The notes under the pieces were generated by a model, which did not search any database, was not told the DNA's origin, and worked only from the letters and a program-made list of their open reading frames with translations. A stretch of 64,000 nucleotides of DNA, taken from Petroclostridium sp. X23 (GTDB lineage Bacteria; Bacillota; Clostridia; SK-Y3). Shown one piece after another: positions 8,080-17,513 of the stretch (position 1 is the stretch's first letter; each line of letters begins with the position of its first letter). Made by a program: the position numbers and the translations under genes. Location: assembly GCF_030013905.1 (NCBI RefSeq), contig NZ_CP124862.1, positions 4,777,051 to 4,841,050 of the forward strand, written 5' to 3'.

Positions 8080-10437
8080 ATGAATTTTTTACCTCAAAGT
8101 TTCAAGATATTTAAAATGAATAGCATTTTTATAAGACTATTACTTGGTTTTACCGGGTTTATTCTGATTTCGATTCTTTTGGTTGGTGCTACTTCCTATA
8201 CAACCTCATCTAAAAGTCTTTTAGATGAGGTTAAAAAGTCAAATATTCTCATACTTAAGCAGGCGAGAGATTCTATTGATAAAGAGATAGCCAGAGTTAA
8301 TGATATTAGTGTAAAGATAGCTGTGAATAAGCAAATAAATAAAGCCAGCTATTTTTCAAGGGACGAGTCTGCTTCTGATTTAGATGTATATAGTGAAATA
8401 AGTCAGTATCTTAATTCATTAAAATCAACAAATGATCTTTACTCTAATATATGGATAAAATTTAATAAATCAAATAAGATTGTAAACTTTGAAGATATAT
8501 ATGAAGAGCATGCTTTTTTTAGTGATGTTTGTGTATATAAATCGAATTTGGAGTGGGATAAGATATTCAATGGATATTATGCGTTTAGTACCATTGGAAG
8601 ACAAGAAATATATTTTAACTATACCAGTCGTCCGGTTGTTGTTTTTGTAAGGTCAATTCCTATTGGTGATATTGTACCTTTAGGAACTGTTGTTATTAAT
8701 ATGGATGAAAAAGTATTAAGCAGTGCAATTCAGAATATGGATAAAAATAATCCGATTTTGACATATATAGTGGATTCAAATAATAATATAGTTTTTTGTA
8801 ATGATAATCAGTATACGTATAATGTTGATGATAAGTTGTTTGATGAGGTAGATTCAATCATTGCTCAGGATAAAGAAGGAGAAGTAAACACAGTTATTGA
8901 TGGAAGAGAGTATACGGTAGAGTTTATTTCTTCAAATGTAAATGATTGGAGATACATTACTTTAATTCCTAACTCATTTATAACTTCAAAAGTAAACAAT
9001 ATAAGAAATATAACAATTGTCATTATTATCATAAGCTTTATTGTAGGGTCAGTACTTTCATATATCTTGGTTAAAAAAATATATAATCCTATTAATAAGA
9101 TTATCAGTTATCTAAATATTATTAACAATAATAAAAGAATCGGAAAAGAAAAAGATAAGAGCAATGATGAATTTGCTTTTATAAATAATATTATTAATTA
9201 TGTATATAGTGAAAATAAGAGCCTAAAAGAATCTTATAATAAAAGCATACCTATGTTAAAAGAGAAAATTTTAAGTGATTTACTGGATGGAAAAGTTAAT
9301 GACTTGAAATTTAAAGAATTATGTGAAAATATAGGGATTAACTTGCCTTATAATTTATTTCAAGTGATCGTATTTGAAATAGATGATTACTTGAATCTTG
9401 ATAAAGGTGTTCAGAAAAGGCTATATTCGGAAATTGTACAAGCAATAGAGTCTATCGCGTTAAAGGTATTTCAAAATAGCGCAAAGATATATCTTATAAA
9501 AAAAGGTAAGGACAAGGATAAGGTTGTAGCAATAATTAATGATGAAGAGAGCTCTCAGGATACAGGAATATCTAATGAGTTTTTTGATGAAGTTATAAAA
9601 TATTTTGGACAAAATTATGGTATAACATTTACCATTGGGATTGGCAAAGCGTATGCCAGTTATGAGAAATGTTCCATGTCTTTTATAGAAGCACTTTTTG
9701 CGCTGAAATACAAAGTTGTAAAAGGAGATAATACAATCATACATATTGATGAGGTTAGTGATATACCGACAAATACTTTTGAATATCCCATTGAAACAGA
9801 AAGACATCTCATCAATAAGCTTAAATCCGGAGATATAAAATCTATCACAAGTATACTTGAAGAAACTCTTGTGAAAAACTTAAATAATAGCAACGCATCT
9901 CCTGAAATGGTAAATAATTTTTTCAATGCACTGATAGGAACACTTGTCAGAACTATATATGAGATGCAATCCACTGTGAAAGAAGTTTTTCAGTCAGAGT
10001 ATGACCTTTATAATGAAATAAGCGTTAAAAGTACTATTACCGAAAAGAAAGGTTATATTTTATTTCTTTTTAAAACTGTGACGGAATTTGTGAACAAAAG
10101 GAAGGTTAGCAATAATCTTAAAGTCTATGAGAAAGTAATAAAATTCATTGACGAAAACTATCAGTCGGAATTATCTTTAGATAATGTTTCGGAGGTAGTG
10201 GGTCTATCTCCGTCATATCTCAGTTTAGTATTTAAAGAGGTATCGGGAATTAATTTTGTAGAGTATGTAAATAGATACAGAATTATGAAAGCGAAGACAT
10301 ATTTAAATGATATTAGTCTAACGGTTTCTCAAATCTCTAATAAAGTTGGATATATAAATTCAAATACATTTATAAAAGTATTTAAAAAATATGAAGGCAT
10401 TACGCCCGGTCAATTCAGAGAAATGTATAAAAAATAG
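8080..10437 (+). CDS. Membrane-anchored AraC-family regulator with extracellular sensor
   Basis: A 785-residue one-component sensor-regulator. One membrane segment lies at about residues 18-40 and another at about 309-332. Between them is an extracellular domain of about 270 residues, as in Cache-type ligand sensors. A cytoplasmic linker follows, and the last 100 residues are an AraC-type double helix-turn-helix (LDNVSEVVGLSPSYLSLVFK and VSQISNKVGYINSNTFIKVF, ending YEGITPGQFREM). Regulators of this YesN-like design usually switch on nearby carbohydrate uptake genes. Here that would be the solute-binding protein at 10592 and the TRAP/catabolic genes beyond. A Shine-Dalgarno (GGGAG) precedes the ATG. 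Confidence 0.88.
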   Translation: MNFLPQSFKIFKMNSIFIRLLLGFTGFILISILLVGATSYTTSSKSLLDEVKKSNILILKQARDSIDKEIARVNDISVKIAVNKQINKASYFSRDESASDLDVYSEISQYLNSLKSTNDLYSNIWIKFNKSNKIVNFEDIYEEHAFFSDVCVYKSNLEWDKIFNGYYAFSTIGRQEIYFNYTSRPVVVFVRSIPIGDIVPLGTVVINMDEKVLSSAIQNMDKNNPILTYIVDSNNNIVFCNDNQYTYNVDDKLFDEVDSIIAQDKEGEVNTVIDGREYTVEFISSNVNDWRYITLIPNSFITSKVNNIRNITIVIIIISFIVGSVLSYILVKKIYNPINKIISYLNIINNNKRIGKEKDKSNDEFAFINNIINYVYSENKSLKESYNKSIPMLKEKILSDLLDGKVNDLKFKELCENIGINLPYNLFQVIVFEIDDYLNLDKGVQKRLYSEIVQAIESIALKVFQNSAKIYLIKKGKDKDKVVAIINDEESSQDTGISNEFFDEVIKYFGQNYGITFTIGIGKAYASYEKCSMSFIEALFALKYKVVKGDNTIIHIDEVSDIPTNTFEYPIETERHLINKLKSGDIKSITSILEETLVKNLNNSNASPEMVNNFFNALIGTLVRTIYEMQSTVKEVFQSEYDLYNEISVKSTITEKKGYILFLFKTVTEFVNKRKVSNNLKVYEKVIKFIDENYQSELSLDNVSEVVGLSPSYLSLVFKEVSGINFVEYVNRYRIMKAKTYLNDISLTVSQISNKVGYINSNTFIKVFKKYEGITPGQFREMYKK

Positions 10438-10591
10438 AATAATATAGCCGAGTCCGTCTTCAATGGAATATGGATAATTAGAATTTGCTACATATCAAAA
10501 GAATAAGCGATTTACTTTTTCAACGACTTCTTTGATAATATCAATAAAGGTTTATATACTAATTACTTTTTCATTAGGAGATTGGGATATT

Positions 10592-11950
10592 ATGCTAATA
10601 AATAAGATTTTAAGAAAGTTATTAGTTGTATTTTTAGTTAGTATATTTTTATTAATGTTTGCCGGGTGTGATAAAAGAAGTAATGTTGACAAAGTAATTA
10701 AAGGCATTAAAAATACCAAAAGAATATCACAGGATTCTGCAGAAGATAATGAAATTACTTTTTGGATGAAAAAGGGCCTTGTAGAAGATACCAATAAAAT
10801 GATCATTCAGAGAGGAAAAGAGTTTGCAGCGTTATATAATGTTAAAGTGAATGTTGAAATAATTTCTTACGAAGATTTCTTACCTAAATGGATTTCTGCA
10901 ATAGAGTCAGGCAAGACCCCTGATGTGAGTTTTTTGGGATATCAGGAAGTGGGCCAGTTTTATGAAAAGGGAGTTTTGATGGATCTTAGCTCACTTTGCG
11001 AAAAGATTGAAGCACAAAACGGATGTTTTTACCCAAGCCTAAAAAATGCTGTAACCTTTGAGGGGAAACAATATGGAATACCATTTTGGGCGGAAACAAT
11101 GGTAATGTATTATCGGAAAGATCTTTTAAAAGCCGCAGGATTTACGGATCCTCCCAAAACCTGGGATGAGTATAGAAAAATAGCCAAAGCCATAACAGAC
11201 CCTGCTAAAGGAATATATGGTGCAGGCATTGGATATGGAAAAGGAAATTCAGATTCGGAATGGTTTACAAGATCGGTACTTTGGTCATTTGGCGGTGCCG
11301 AAATAGACACTGATGGAAAGACAGTCATTGTAAATAGCCCTGAATCTGTTAATGCGATGAAGTTCATCTCGGATATATTTCTTTTGGATAAATCAACTCC
11401 CCCTAGTGCAATTGGCTGGGATGACAGCGGGAATAATAAAGCTTATCTATCGGGGCAGGCGGTAACAGTTTTTAATACCGGAAGCATAACCAACGCTGCT
11501 AAAACGGATAATCCCGAACTGTATAAAAATACGGGATTAGCACCTTTTCCGGCCGGACCTAAAGGACAATTCATACCGGGGATAGAAAATACTCTAGGTA
11601 TATTCAGCAATTCCAATAACCCGGAATTAGCTCAGAAATTTATAGAATTTTTAATGGATATCGATTGGTATTCAAACTGGATAGATAAAAGTGCGCCGCT
11701 TTTATGCCCTGTTTATTCTCAGCTTGAAGATAACCCTATATGGCAGGACCCAATGAATAAACCTTTTATCGAATCAGTTAAAAATCTTACATTCTTGGGA
11801 TATAAGGGTGAATTTTCATCAAAAGCCGGTGAAGTATATAATTTGAGGTTATTAAATGATACTGTACAAGAAATGATAAGCAGTAAATTAACACCGGAAA
11901 AATCGATGCATAATTTAAAGGAAAAGATTGAAGAAATCTATAAAAAGTAA
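10592..11950 (+). CDS. Extracellular solute-binding lipoprotein (ABC sugar type), orphan
   Basis: A family 1 ABC solute-binding protein of about 452 residues. It begins with a basic n-region, a hydrophobic segment and a lipobox ending in FAGC. Typical features follow: TPDVSFLGYQEV, the hinge sequence YGIPFWAETMVMYYRKDLL, and PPKTWDEYRKIA. It should be tethered outside the membrane and bind a sugar or oligosaccharide. No ABC permease or ATPase gene lies next to it, so it may feed a shared ATPase/permease elsewhere or present ligand to the neighbouring AraC-type sensor. I chose the ATG at 10592 because AGGAG lies upstream and the signal peptide starts there. Confidence 0.88.
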   Translation: MLINKILRKLLVVFLVSIFLLMFAGCDKRSNVDKVIKGIKNTKRISQDSAEDNEITFWMKKGLVEDTNKMIIQRGKEFAALYNVKVNVEIISYEDFLPKWISAIESGKTPDVSFLGYQEVGQFYEKGVLMDLSSLCEKIEAQNGCFYPSLKNAVTFEGKQYGIPFWAETMVMYYRKDLLKAAGFTDPPKTWDEYRKIAKAITDPAKGIYGAGIGYGKGNSDSEWFTRSVLWSFGGAEIDTDGKTVIVNSPESVNAMKFISDIFLLDKSTPPSAIGWDDSGNNKAYLSGQAVTVFNTGSITNAAKTDNPELYKNTGLAPFPAGPKGQFIPGIENTLGIFSNSNNPELAQKFIEFLMDIDWYSNWIDKSAPLLCPVYSQLEDNPIWQDPMNKPFIESVKNLTFLGYKGEFSSKAGEVYNLRLLNDTVQEMISSKLTPEKSMHNLKEKIEEIYKK

Positions 11951-11978
11951 AATTAAATAATATCAGTAGTTGATTAGT

Positions 11979-12019
11979 GGTTATTAAGTGCCGGAATGGG
12001 TCGCTTGATAACCTTTTTT
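11979..12019 (+). terminator. Intrinsic terminator after the solute-binding gene
   Basis: GGTTATTAAGTG pairs with CGCTTGATAACC (two G-U pairs) and is followed by six T. It lies 28 bp past the stop codon, so the binding-protein gene is probably transcribed apart from the TRAP operon. Confidence 0.8.
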
Positions 12020-12067
12020 GTTATTCTAAACGGAGAAGCAATTAGAAATATAGAGTAAGTTTATTAC

Positions 12068-12223
12068 TATATAAATAACACTAAGTATATTACAGTCAGG
12101 AGAGAAAGAAGAAATGTGACATGGGGACGGTTTTCCTGTCACAACGCATTTGGGTGACTGGAGAACCGTCCCCATGTCACATTTCTGAGCAAACATGTAA
12201 CATACTTAGTGTGACTTATATAA
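12068..12223. repeat. MITE-like nested palindrome, copy A
   Basis: A non-coding element of about 156 bp built of two nested inverted repeats. The outer arms (12068-12094 and 12196-12222) share ACACTAAGTAT-type sequence. The inner arms (12110-12135 and 12161-12186) match at 25 of 26 bases and include GACATGGGGACGGTT. A copy with the same left half is at 17369-17490. It has no open frame and resembles a non-autonomous transposon or REP-type palindrome. The GGGGACG core recalls the ends of the RAYT elements in this window. The rest of 12224-12458 holds no feature I recognise and probably contains the dctP promoter. Confidence 0.75.
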
Positions 12224-12458
12224 TAAATATATTTATCTACGGTTTATGAGCTTTAAAAAGGTTAATATTGAGGGATTTTCATATGTTGCTTTTAAATTTT
12301 ACTATGAATCATAAAAATGGACGATGCCTTTTTAGTAGATTTTCCAATATTTCAAAAGAATTATCGATATACAATCTTATCAAACACCTGTTATTATACC
12401 CTCATAGAAAGAAAATATAAAAATTCTTTCTAGTACATCAAATTTAAGGAGGCAAATT

Positions 12459-13553
12459 ATGAAAAAAAGTGTAGCAGTACTCATTTGTGCATTACTGTTG
12501 TTTGGAAGTGTCGGATGTAGTCAGAAGAATACGGAACCTAAGACCGACCCAAGCCAAGAAAGCACTAATAAAACCGAAGCAGCTGCACCTGGTGCACCGG
12601 CGGAGCAAAAGAAAAATGAGGTATGGAAAATGTGTAATGGTGTTTCAGATACACATCCTCAGTCAGTTACTTTACAAAAATTTGCAGATGAATTTTCCAA
12701 GGCAACCAATGGCAGAATCACCGTTGAAGTATATCACAACAATTCACTGGGAAGTGAAGAAGAGTTAACAGAAATGGCAAGAACAAATACCTTACAAGCG
12801 TTTTTTGGAAATGTAACATCGGGGTTGCCGTCTTTTATGCCAGAGTTTGGTGTGTTCGCGCTGCCGTATTTGTTTCATTCATATGAAGATGCACATAAGT
12901 ATCTAAATGAATCTCCGAAAGCGAAAGAGCTGTGGGCAAGTTTGGAAAAGATGACAAACTTACATTTTGTTGGTGATTCATTAAATGGATCCCGTGCATT
13001 AACAACAAAAGATAAAGTTGTTAAAAGTCCTGCCGATCTTAAAGGAGTAATGCTTCGCTCTATGACAGCTCAAGTATGGCAAGATGTTATTTCAGCATTA
13101 GGTGCTACACCTGTTCCAATTGCCTATAATGAATTATATGTTGCTTTGCAGACCGGTGTTGTAGAAGGGCAGGACAATGGTATTGCCAATGTTTATGATG
13201 CAAAATTTTATGAAGTTCAAAAATACTTTTATAAAACAGAACATAGTTATACGCTCAGTGGATTCTTTATTAACAGCGATGCTTGGAAATCGTTAAGTGC
13301 TGATGAGCAGACTAAATTCACGGAGTTATTTAACAAATATTGTGTAGATGAATATAGTGTGCTGATGGATGACTATTATAAAGAAGCGGAGGAAGTTGTT
13401 CAAAAAGCGGGCATGGAAATTGTCGGACAAGATAAGCTGGATATGGAGGCATTCTATGATAGTGCTGCTAAAATGATTGATGAGAAGTACATGTCAAATG
13501 AAAAGTATAAGGACATTATATTGGATATCCGCAAATACTTTGGATACAAGTAA
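12459..13553 (+). CDS. dctP: TRAP transporter substrate-binding lipoprotein
   Basis: DctP-type periplasmic-binding component of a tripartite ATP-independent transporter, 364 residues, made as a lipoprotein (lipobox GSVGC). Family features include NGVSDTHPQSVTLQKFADEF near the start of the mature part and LTTKDKVVKSPADLKGVMLR. ALGATPVPIAYNELYVALQT, which holds the substrate carboxylate region, and GVVEGQDNG follow. DctP proteins bind organic acids, often sugar acids. The Shine-Dalgarno is AAGGAGG. It is first in an operon with dctQ and dctM. A perfect hairpin follows it and may stabilise the dctP mRNA. Confidence 0.95.
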   Translation: MKKSVAVLICALLLFGSVGCSQKNTEPKTDPSQESTNKTEAAAPGAPAEQKKNEVWKMCNGVSDTHPQSVTLQKFADEFSKATNGRITVEVYHNNSLGSEEELTEMARTNTLQAFFGNVTSGLPSFMPEFGVFALPYLFHSYEDAHKYLNESPKAKELWASLEKMTNLHFVGDSLNGSRALTTKDKVVKSPADLKGVMLRSMTAQVWQDVISALGATPVPIAYNELYVALQTGVVEGQDNGIANVYDAKFYEVQKYFYKTEHSYTLSGFFINSDAWKSLSADEQTKFTELFNKYCVDEYSVLMDDYYKEAEEVVQKAGMEIVGQDKLDMEAFYDSAAKMIDEKYMSNEKYKDIILDIRKYFGYK

Positions 13554-13586
13554 GTTACAAAAATGTACTTAATTACAAAAAAGGAT

Positions 13587-13608
13587 CGGCAGCAATTAAT
13601 TGCTGCCG
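13587..13608 (+). promoter_or_regulatory. mRNA-stabilising or partial-terminator hairpin between dctP and dctQ
   Basis: A perfect 22-bp palindrome, CGGCAGCAATT and its complement, lies 33 bp after the dctP stop, followed by an A-rich and then T-poor stretch. Such hairpins after binding-protein genes commonly hold binding protein in excess over the permease. Confidence 0.65.
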
Positions 13609-13637
13609 GTTAAAAAAATTTAGAAGGAGATATGCCA

Positions 13638-14120
13638 TTGATTAATAAAATTAAGAATTTATGGGATAAGTTCGAATTGTATTTGATGGTTGTGTTCTTA
13701 GGCGTTTTCTTATTGAACATTTTTGTTCAAATTATTATGAGATTATTTTTTAAAAGTCCGTTAAGCTTTACGGAAGAAGTATCCCGCTATTCATTTGTCT
13801 GGATGGTTTTTTTAGGACTTTCATTTGCAACGCGTTATGACAAGCATATTCGTGTTGACTTTTTATACGCTAGATTCCCGAAAATAATTCAATTTATTGT
13901 AGATATGCTTTTAAATGTATTGACTCTGGCGGTATTTATTTGGATTTTTCATACAGGTCTAAAATATGTTGAATACTCGAGTATAACCAGAACATATGCA
14001 TTAAATATTCAAAAATCAATAGTGGTTGCAATTATTCCGCTTAGTGGACTATTGATGATCATTCGGGTTATTGAAAAGTTTTTTAGGGATATTAAGCATT
14101 ATTTTCCATCAAGATTGTAG
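13638..14120 (+). CDS. dctQ: TRAP transporter small permease
   Basis: DctQ is the four-helix membrane subunit that links the binding protein to the large permease. About 160 residues with four hydrophobic segments. The family hallmarks are present: FTEEVSRYSFVWMVFLGLSF and the following KHIRVDF. An ATG at 13632 lies only one or two bases after AAGGAGA, so the TTG at 13638 (LINKIKNLWDKFE) has better spacing; the true start is uncertain by two codons. dctM follows after 24 bp. Confidence 0.92.
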   Translation: MINKIKNLWDKFELYLMVVFLGVFLLNIFVQIIMRLFFKSPLSFTEEVSRYSFVWMVFLGLSFATRYDKHIRVDFLYARFPKIIQFIVDMLLNVLTLAVFIWIFHTGLKYVEYSSITRTYALNIQKSIVVAIIPLSGLLMIIRVIEKFFRDIKHYFPSRL

Positions 14121-14144
14121 TATTTTATAGAAAGAAGGGATATT

Positions 14145-15437
14145 TTGAGTATAGCTTTAATAATTTTTATCATGTGTTTTGTAGTATTGTTGCTCATTGG
14201 TGCACCTACTTATTTGGCGCTGCTGGTTAGTGGATTATCGTATTGCTTTATAGGCGGCGGGATCAATGACATGATGATTATGCAGAAAATGTTCGGGAGC
14301 TTGGACAATTTTGTGCTGTTAGCTATTCCAATGTTTATGATGGCAGGGATAGTGATGAATACAGGCGGTATTACAGACAGGATATTCAACTTCTGCCGGG
14401 CCATGTTAGGGCATTTCCCGGGTGGACTTGCATATGTTAATGTTGCGGCCAGTTTACTATTCTCAGGTATGTCCGGGTCGGCACTGGCAGATGTAGGAGG
14501 ACTTGGGCAAGTTGAAATGAAAGCAATGGCCGATGAAGGATATGATGACGATATGATCATCGGTATTACAGCCGCTTCATCCACAATGGGGCCGATTGTA
14601 CCGCCATCCATCCCAATGGTTATTTACGGGTCGGCTGCCAGCGTATCAGTAGGTGCGCTATTTACAGCAGGTGTTATTCCGGGAGCAATCATGGCCATAG
14701 TGCTTTGTGTTGCCATATTTTTTGTTGCGCGTAGAAAAAAATATCCGGTACATAAAAAAGCAACATTTAAAGAAAGATTGCATACTTTAAGAAAGACATT
14801 CTTTGCGCTTATGATGCCGGTAGTTATTATGGGCGGCATTTGGAGCGGATATTTTACGCCTACTGAAGCTGCATTGGTAAGCATTGTCTATGTGCTGTTT
14901 GTCATATTAGTAGTTTATAAGGAAATGGGAGTGAAGCAAATACCTAAAGTGATGGAAGAAACCGTTGTGGGGATTGTACCTGCATTAACCATCATATCGT
15001 CTTCTGCACTTTTTGGATGGGTATTGCAATTTGAACGTCTTGACAAAATTATATTAAAAGGATTGCTGGACATTTCTCATGACCCCAAAATAATACTTTT
15101 ATTGGTTAACTTATTATTGCTCTTTTTTGGTATGATTTTAGATTCTACCCCAGTAATACTGCTCATGGTTCCTATGCTTTTACCATTGACAAGACAATTG
15201 GGGATCAATGATATACATCTTGGGGTGATTGTTGTTTTGAATCTTATGATTGGACTTATGACTCCTCCTATTGGTCAATCATTATTTATGCTGTCCAGTG
15301 TTACAAAAAAACCATTTGGTACCGTAGTTAGGCATACAGCACCCTGGTTGATACCTCTCTTTGCATCGTTAGCGATAGTAACTTATTTTCCCGATTTGAT
15401 TTTATTTTTGCCAAGATTCTTTAATTTAGTGAAGTAA
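14145..15437 (+). CDS. dctM: TRAP transporter large permease
   Basis: DctM is the 12-helix Na+-coupled permease subunit. Its 430 residues match the family length. Motifs include the GSLDNFVLLAIPMFMMAG block, the SGMSGSALADVGGLG segment, AASSTMGPIVPPSIPMVIYG and, near the end, the NLMIGLMTPPIGQSLF repeat. It starts with TTG after an AAGAAGGGA site. With dctP and dctQ it makes a complete TRAP transporter for an organic acid, probably the substrate or an early intermediate of the downstream enzymes. Confidence 0.95.
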   Translation: MSIALIIFIMCFVVLLLIGAPTYLALLVSGLSYCFIGGGINDMMIMQKMFGSLDNFVLLAIPMFMMAGIVMNTGGITDRIFNFCRAMLGHFPGGLAYVNVAASLLFSGMSGSALADVGGLGQVEMKAMADEGYDDDMIIGITAASSTMGPIVPPSIPMVIYGSAASVSVGALFTAGVIPGAIMAIVLCVAIFFVARRKKYPVHKKATFKERLHTLRKTFFALMMPVVIMGGIWSGYFTPTEAALVSIVYVLFVILVVYKEMGVKQIPKVMEETVVGIVPALTIISSSALFGWVLQFERLDKIILKGLLDISHDPKIILLLVNLLLLFFGMILDSTPVILLMVPMLLPLTRQLGINDIHLGVIVVLNLMIGLMTPPIGQSLFMLSSVTKKPFGTVVRHTAPWLIPLFASLAIVTYFPDLILFLPRFFNLVK

Positions 15438-15475
15438 ACAATTTATTACATTTTATGATGAAAGGGATTGATTTA

Positions 15476-16381
15476 ATGAAACAATTATATGGTGTCGTAA
15501 CACCGCTTATCACTCCGTTGACAGAAACAGATGAGGTAGATGTTGAGTCTCTTGAGAATTTAACCGAATACCTTATTGAAAACGGTATCAACTGTTTATA
15601 TCCAAATGGTACTACCGGAGAAATGCTATATTTTGAAATGGAAGAAAGAAAATTAGTTGCAGAAACAGTTGTTAAGAAAGCGTCAGGCAGAGTTCCGGTA
15701 TTTATTCAAGTAGGTGCAATGAATCAGCAGCAAACCGTTGAATTGGCAAAACATGCTTATGAGATTGGGGCCGACGGTATTGGTGTAGTCACACCGGTGT
15801 TTTTCAAGTTGACCGATAAGGCACTTGTAGATTTCTACACAGCAGTTGCCCAAAGTGTTCCGGAGGACTTCCCGGTCTATTTGTATGCAATACCTCAAAA
15901 TGCAGTAAACGATATTTCTCCTGAAACAGCCAAAAATATTGCAGAAAAGTGCAAAAATGTAATAGGGATTAAATATAGTTATCCTGATTTTACCAAGCTT
16001 CAGGAATTTATGCTGATTAATGACAGCCGATTTTCGGTGCTGGTTGGACCGGATCACTTGTTCCAGGCAGTTGTTTCGGTGGGCGGAAAAGGAACGGTTT
16101 CAGGAAATGCTATGGCTGTACCGGAACATTATTATGCTTTAAATAAGGCCCTTGAAGAAGGAAACGTTGAATTGGCAACAAAACTTCAAAGAAGAACAAA
16201 CATACTTAATAAAATTCTATGCGAAAAGAATAATATTGGCTGTTATAAGGTTGTGTTGAAAAACAAAGGGATTATTAAGACGACAAAAATGCGTGCACCC
16301 ATGGAAGAAGTATCTCCTGAAGAACAAGACGCATTAATGAAATTATTGTTGGAAAATCAATACCAAAGTATAGTTCTTTAA
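15476..16381 (+). CDS. DapA/NanA-family aldolase or lyase
   Basis: A class I (Schiff-base) TIM-barrel enzyme of the dihydrodipicolinate synthase/N-acetylneuraminate lyase family, about 301 residues. Visible are the TGEMLYF variant of the carboxylate-binding loop (family GTTGE), the catalytic Tyr in VYLYAIPQ and the Schiff-base Lys in VIGIKYSYPDF. Because it sits among a TRAP transporter, sugar kinases and an isomerase, a role in cleaving or dehydrating a 2-keto-3-deoxy sugar acid fits better than lysine synthesis. I chose the ATG at 15476 (MKQLYGV), preceded by AAAGGG, over one at 15455. Confidence 0.85.
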   Translation: MKQLYGVVTPLITPLTETDEVDVESLENLTEYLIENGINCLYPNGTTGEMLYFEMEERKLVAETVVKKASGRVPVFIQVGAMNQQQTVELAKHAYEIGADGIGVVTPVFFKLTDKALVDFYTAVAQSVPEDFPVYLYAIPQNAVNDISPETAKNIAEKCKNVIGIKYSYPDFTKLQEFMLINDSRFSVLVGPDHLFQAVVSVGGKGTVSGNAMAVPEHYYALNKALEEGNVELATKLQRRTNILNKILCEKNNIGCYKVVLKNKGIIKTTKMRAPMEEVSPEEQDALMKLLLENQYQSIVL

Positions 16382-16402
16382 ATGTTAAAGGGGTAATGAT
16401 CA

Positions 16403-17359
16403 ATGAATAAGATATTGGTAACAGCGACAAATTTTTCGGCATTATGTTCAGAAGCAAAAAAGATGCTATTGGAAAATAACTATGAAATTATAGAAAATAC
16501 GAAAGGGAGACCCTATACCTTTGATGAGTTAAAGGAAGTGATTGGTGATATTGACGGAGTCATTGCAGGCGTAGATACATGGGATGAAGAAGTATTTAAA
16601 CTGGCACCAAAGTTGAAAGGGATTGCACGATTCGGGGTGGGTGTCGACAATATTGACCTGGCTGCGGCCAAAAAATATGGAATCAAGGTAACGAATTGTG
16701 CCGGAATTAACAGCAACTCAGTATCGGAACATGCTGTAGCGCTTATCTTATCAATGATACGGCAAATACCGAGACTTGACGGTACTACCAGAAAAGGCAT
16801 GTGGGAAAGGACTATTTGCCACGAGTTAAATAAAATGACAGTCGGTTTTATTGGTTTCGGAGGTATTGCACGATTAGTTGCAGAAAAGCTAAACCCTTTT
16901 AGATGTAAAATGATAGCGTACGATAAGTATCCTGCGGTTGAGCAAGCACAGCGGCTTAATGTGGAAATATGTGATTTTGAGTATGTCATAAAAAACAGTG
17001 ATATCATATCTATCCATGTGCCTTGTATTCCTGAAACCGTACATATGATTAATGATGAAACCATTGGAATGATGAAAAAAGGTGCTTTTTTAGTGAATAC
17101 TGCAAGAGGCCCGGTTATTGATGAAAATGCATTATATAATGCGCTGCTTTCGAATAAATTATCAATGGCGGCCATAGATGTGTATGAAAGTGAGCCGGTT
17201 AAAATAGAAAATCCGCTGCTTTCACTGAATAATATTATATGTACGCCTCATGCGGCAGCGGAATCCTATGAAGTATATCATGATACAGGGATTGAAACGG
17301 CAACCGCACTATTGACAATCTTTGATGGAAAAAAACCGAGAAACCTTTTAAATAAATAA
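16403..17359 (+). CDS. D-2-hydroxyacid dehydrogenase (phosphoglycerate dehydrogenase-like)
   Basis: A 318-residue NAD-dependent dehydrogenase of the D-isomer-specific 2-hydroxyacid family. The Rossmann motif is GFIGFGGIARLV, the catalytic Arg is in NTARGPVIDE, the Glu in DVYESEP and the His in TPHAAAES. There is no ACT regulatory domain, unlike biosynthetic SerA. In this operon it probably interconverts a 2-hydroxy acid and a 2-keto acid in sugar-acid breakdown (for example glycerate or glyoxylate level), but the substrate is not readable. It follows the aldolase by 21 bp. Confidence 0.88.
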   Translation: MNKILVTATNFSALCSEAKKMLLENNYEIIENTKGRPYTFDELKEVIGDIDGVIAGVDTWDEEVFKLAPKLKGIARFGVGVDNIDLAAAKKYGIKVTNCAGINSNSVSEHAVALILSMIRQIPRLDGTTRKGMWERTICHELNKMTVGFIGFGGIARLVAEKLNPFRCKMIAYDKYPAVEQAQRLNVEICDFEYVIKNSDIISIHVPCIPETVHMINDETIGMMKKGAFLVNTARGPVIDENALYNALLSNKLSMAAIDVYESEPVKIENPLLSLNNIICTPHAAAESYEVYHDTGIETATALLTIFDGKKPRNLLNK

Positions 17360-17368
17360 TATAAATCT

Positions 17369-17490
17369 ACTATATAAATAACACTAAGTACATTACAGTC
17401 AGGCGTAGAAGAAAAAATGTGACATGGGGACGGTTTTCATGTCACAACGATTTTGGGTGACAGGAGAACCGTCCCCGTGTTACATTTTAT
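17369..17490. repeat. MITE-like nested palindrome, copy B (right outer arm lost)
   Basis: It repeats the left outer arm and the inner hairpin of copy A at 12068-12223, with the inner arms around 17416-17436 and 17464-17487. The outer right arm is absent, so this copy is truncated. It lies between the dehydrogenase and the ribokinase-like gene inside an otherwise compact operon, and could affect read-through. The Shine-Dalgarno of the next gene lies just beyond it. Confidence 0.7.
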
Positions 17491-17513
17491 AAAATACCGT
17501 AAGGAGTATATGA

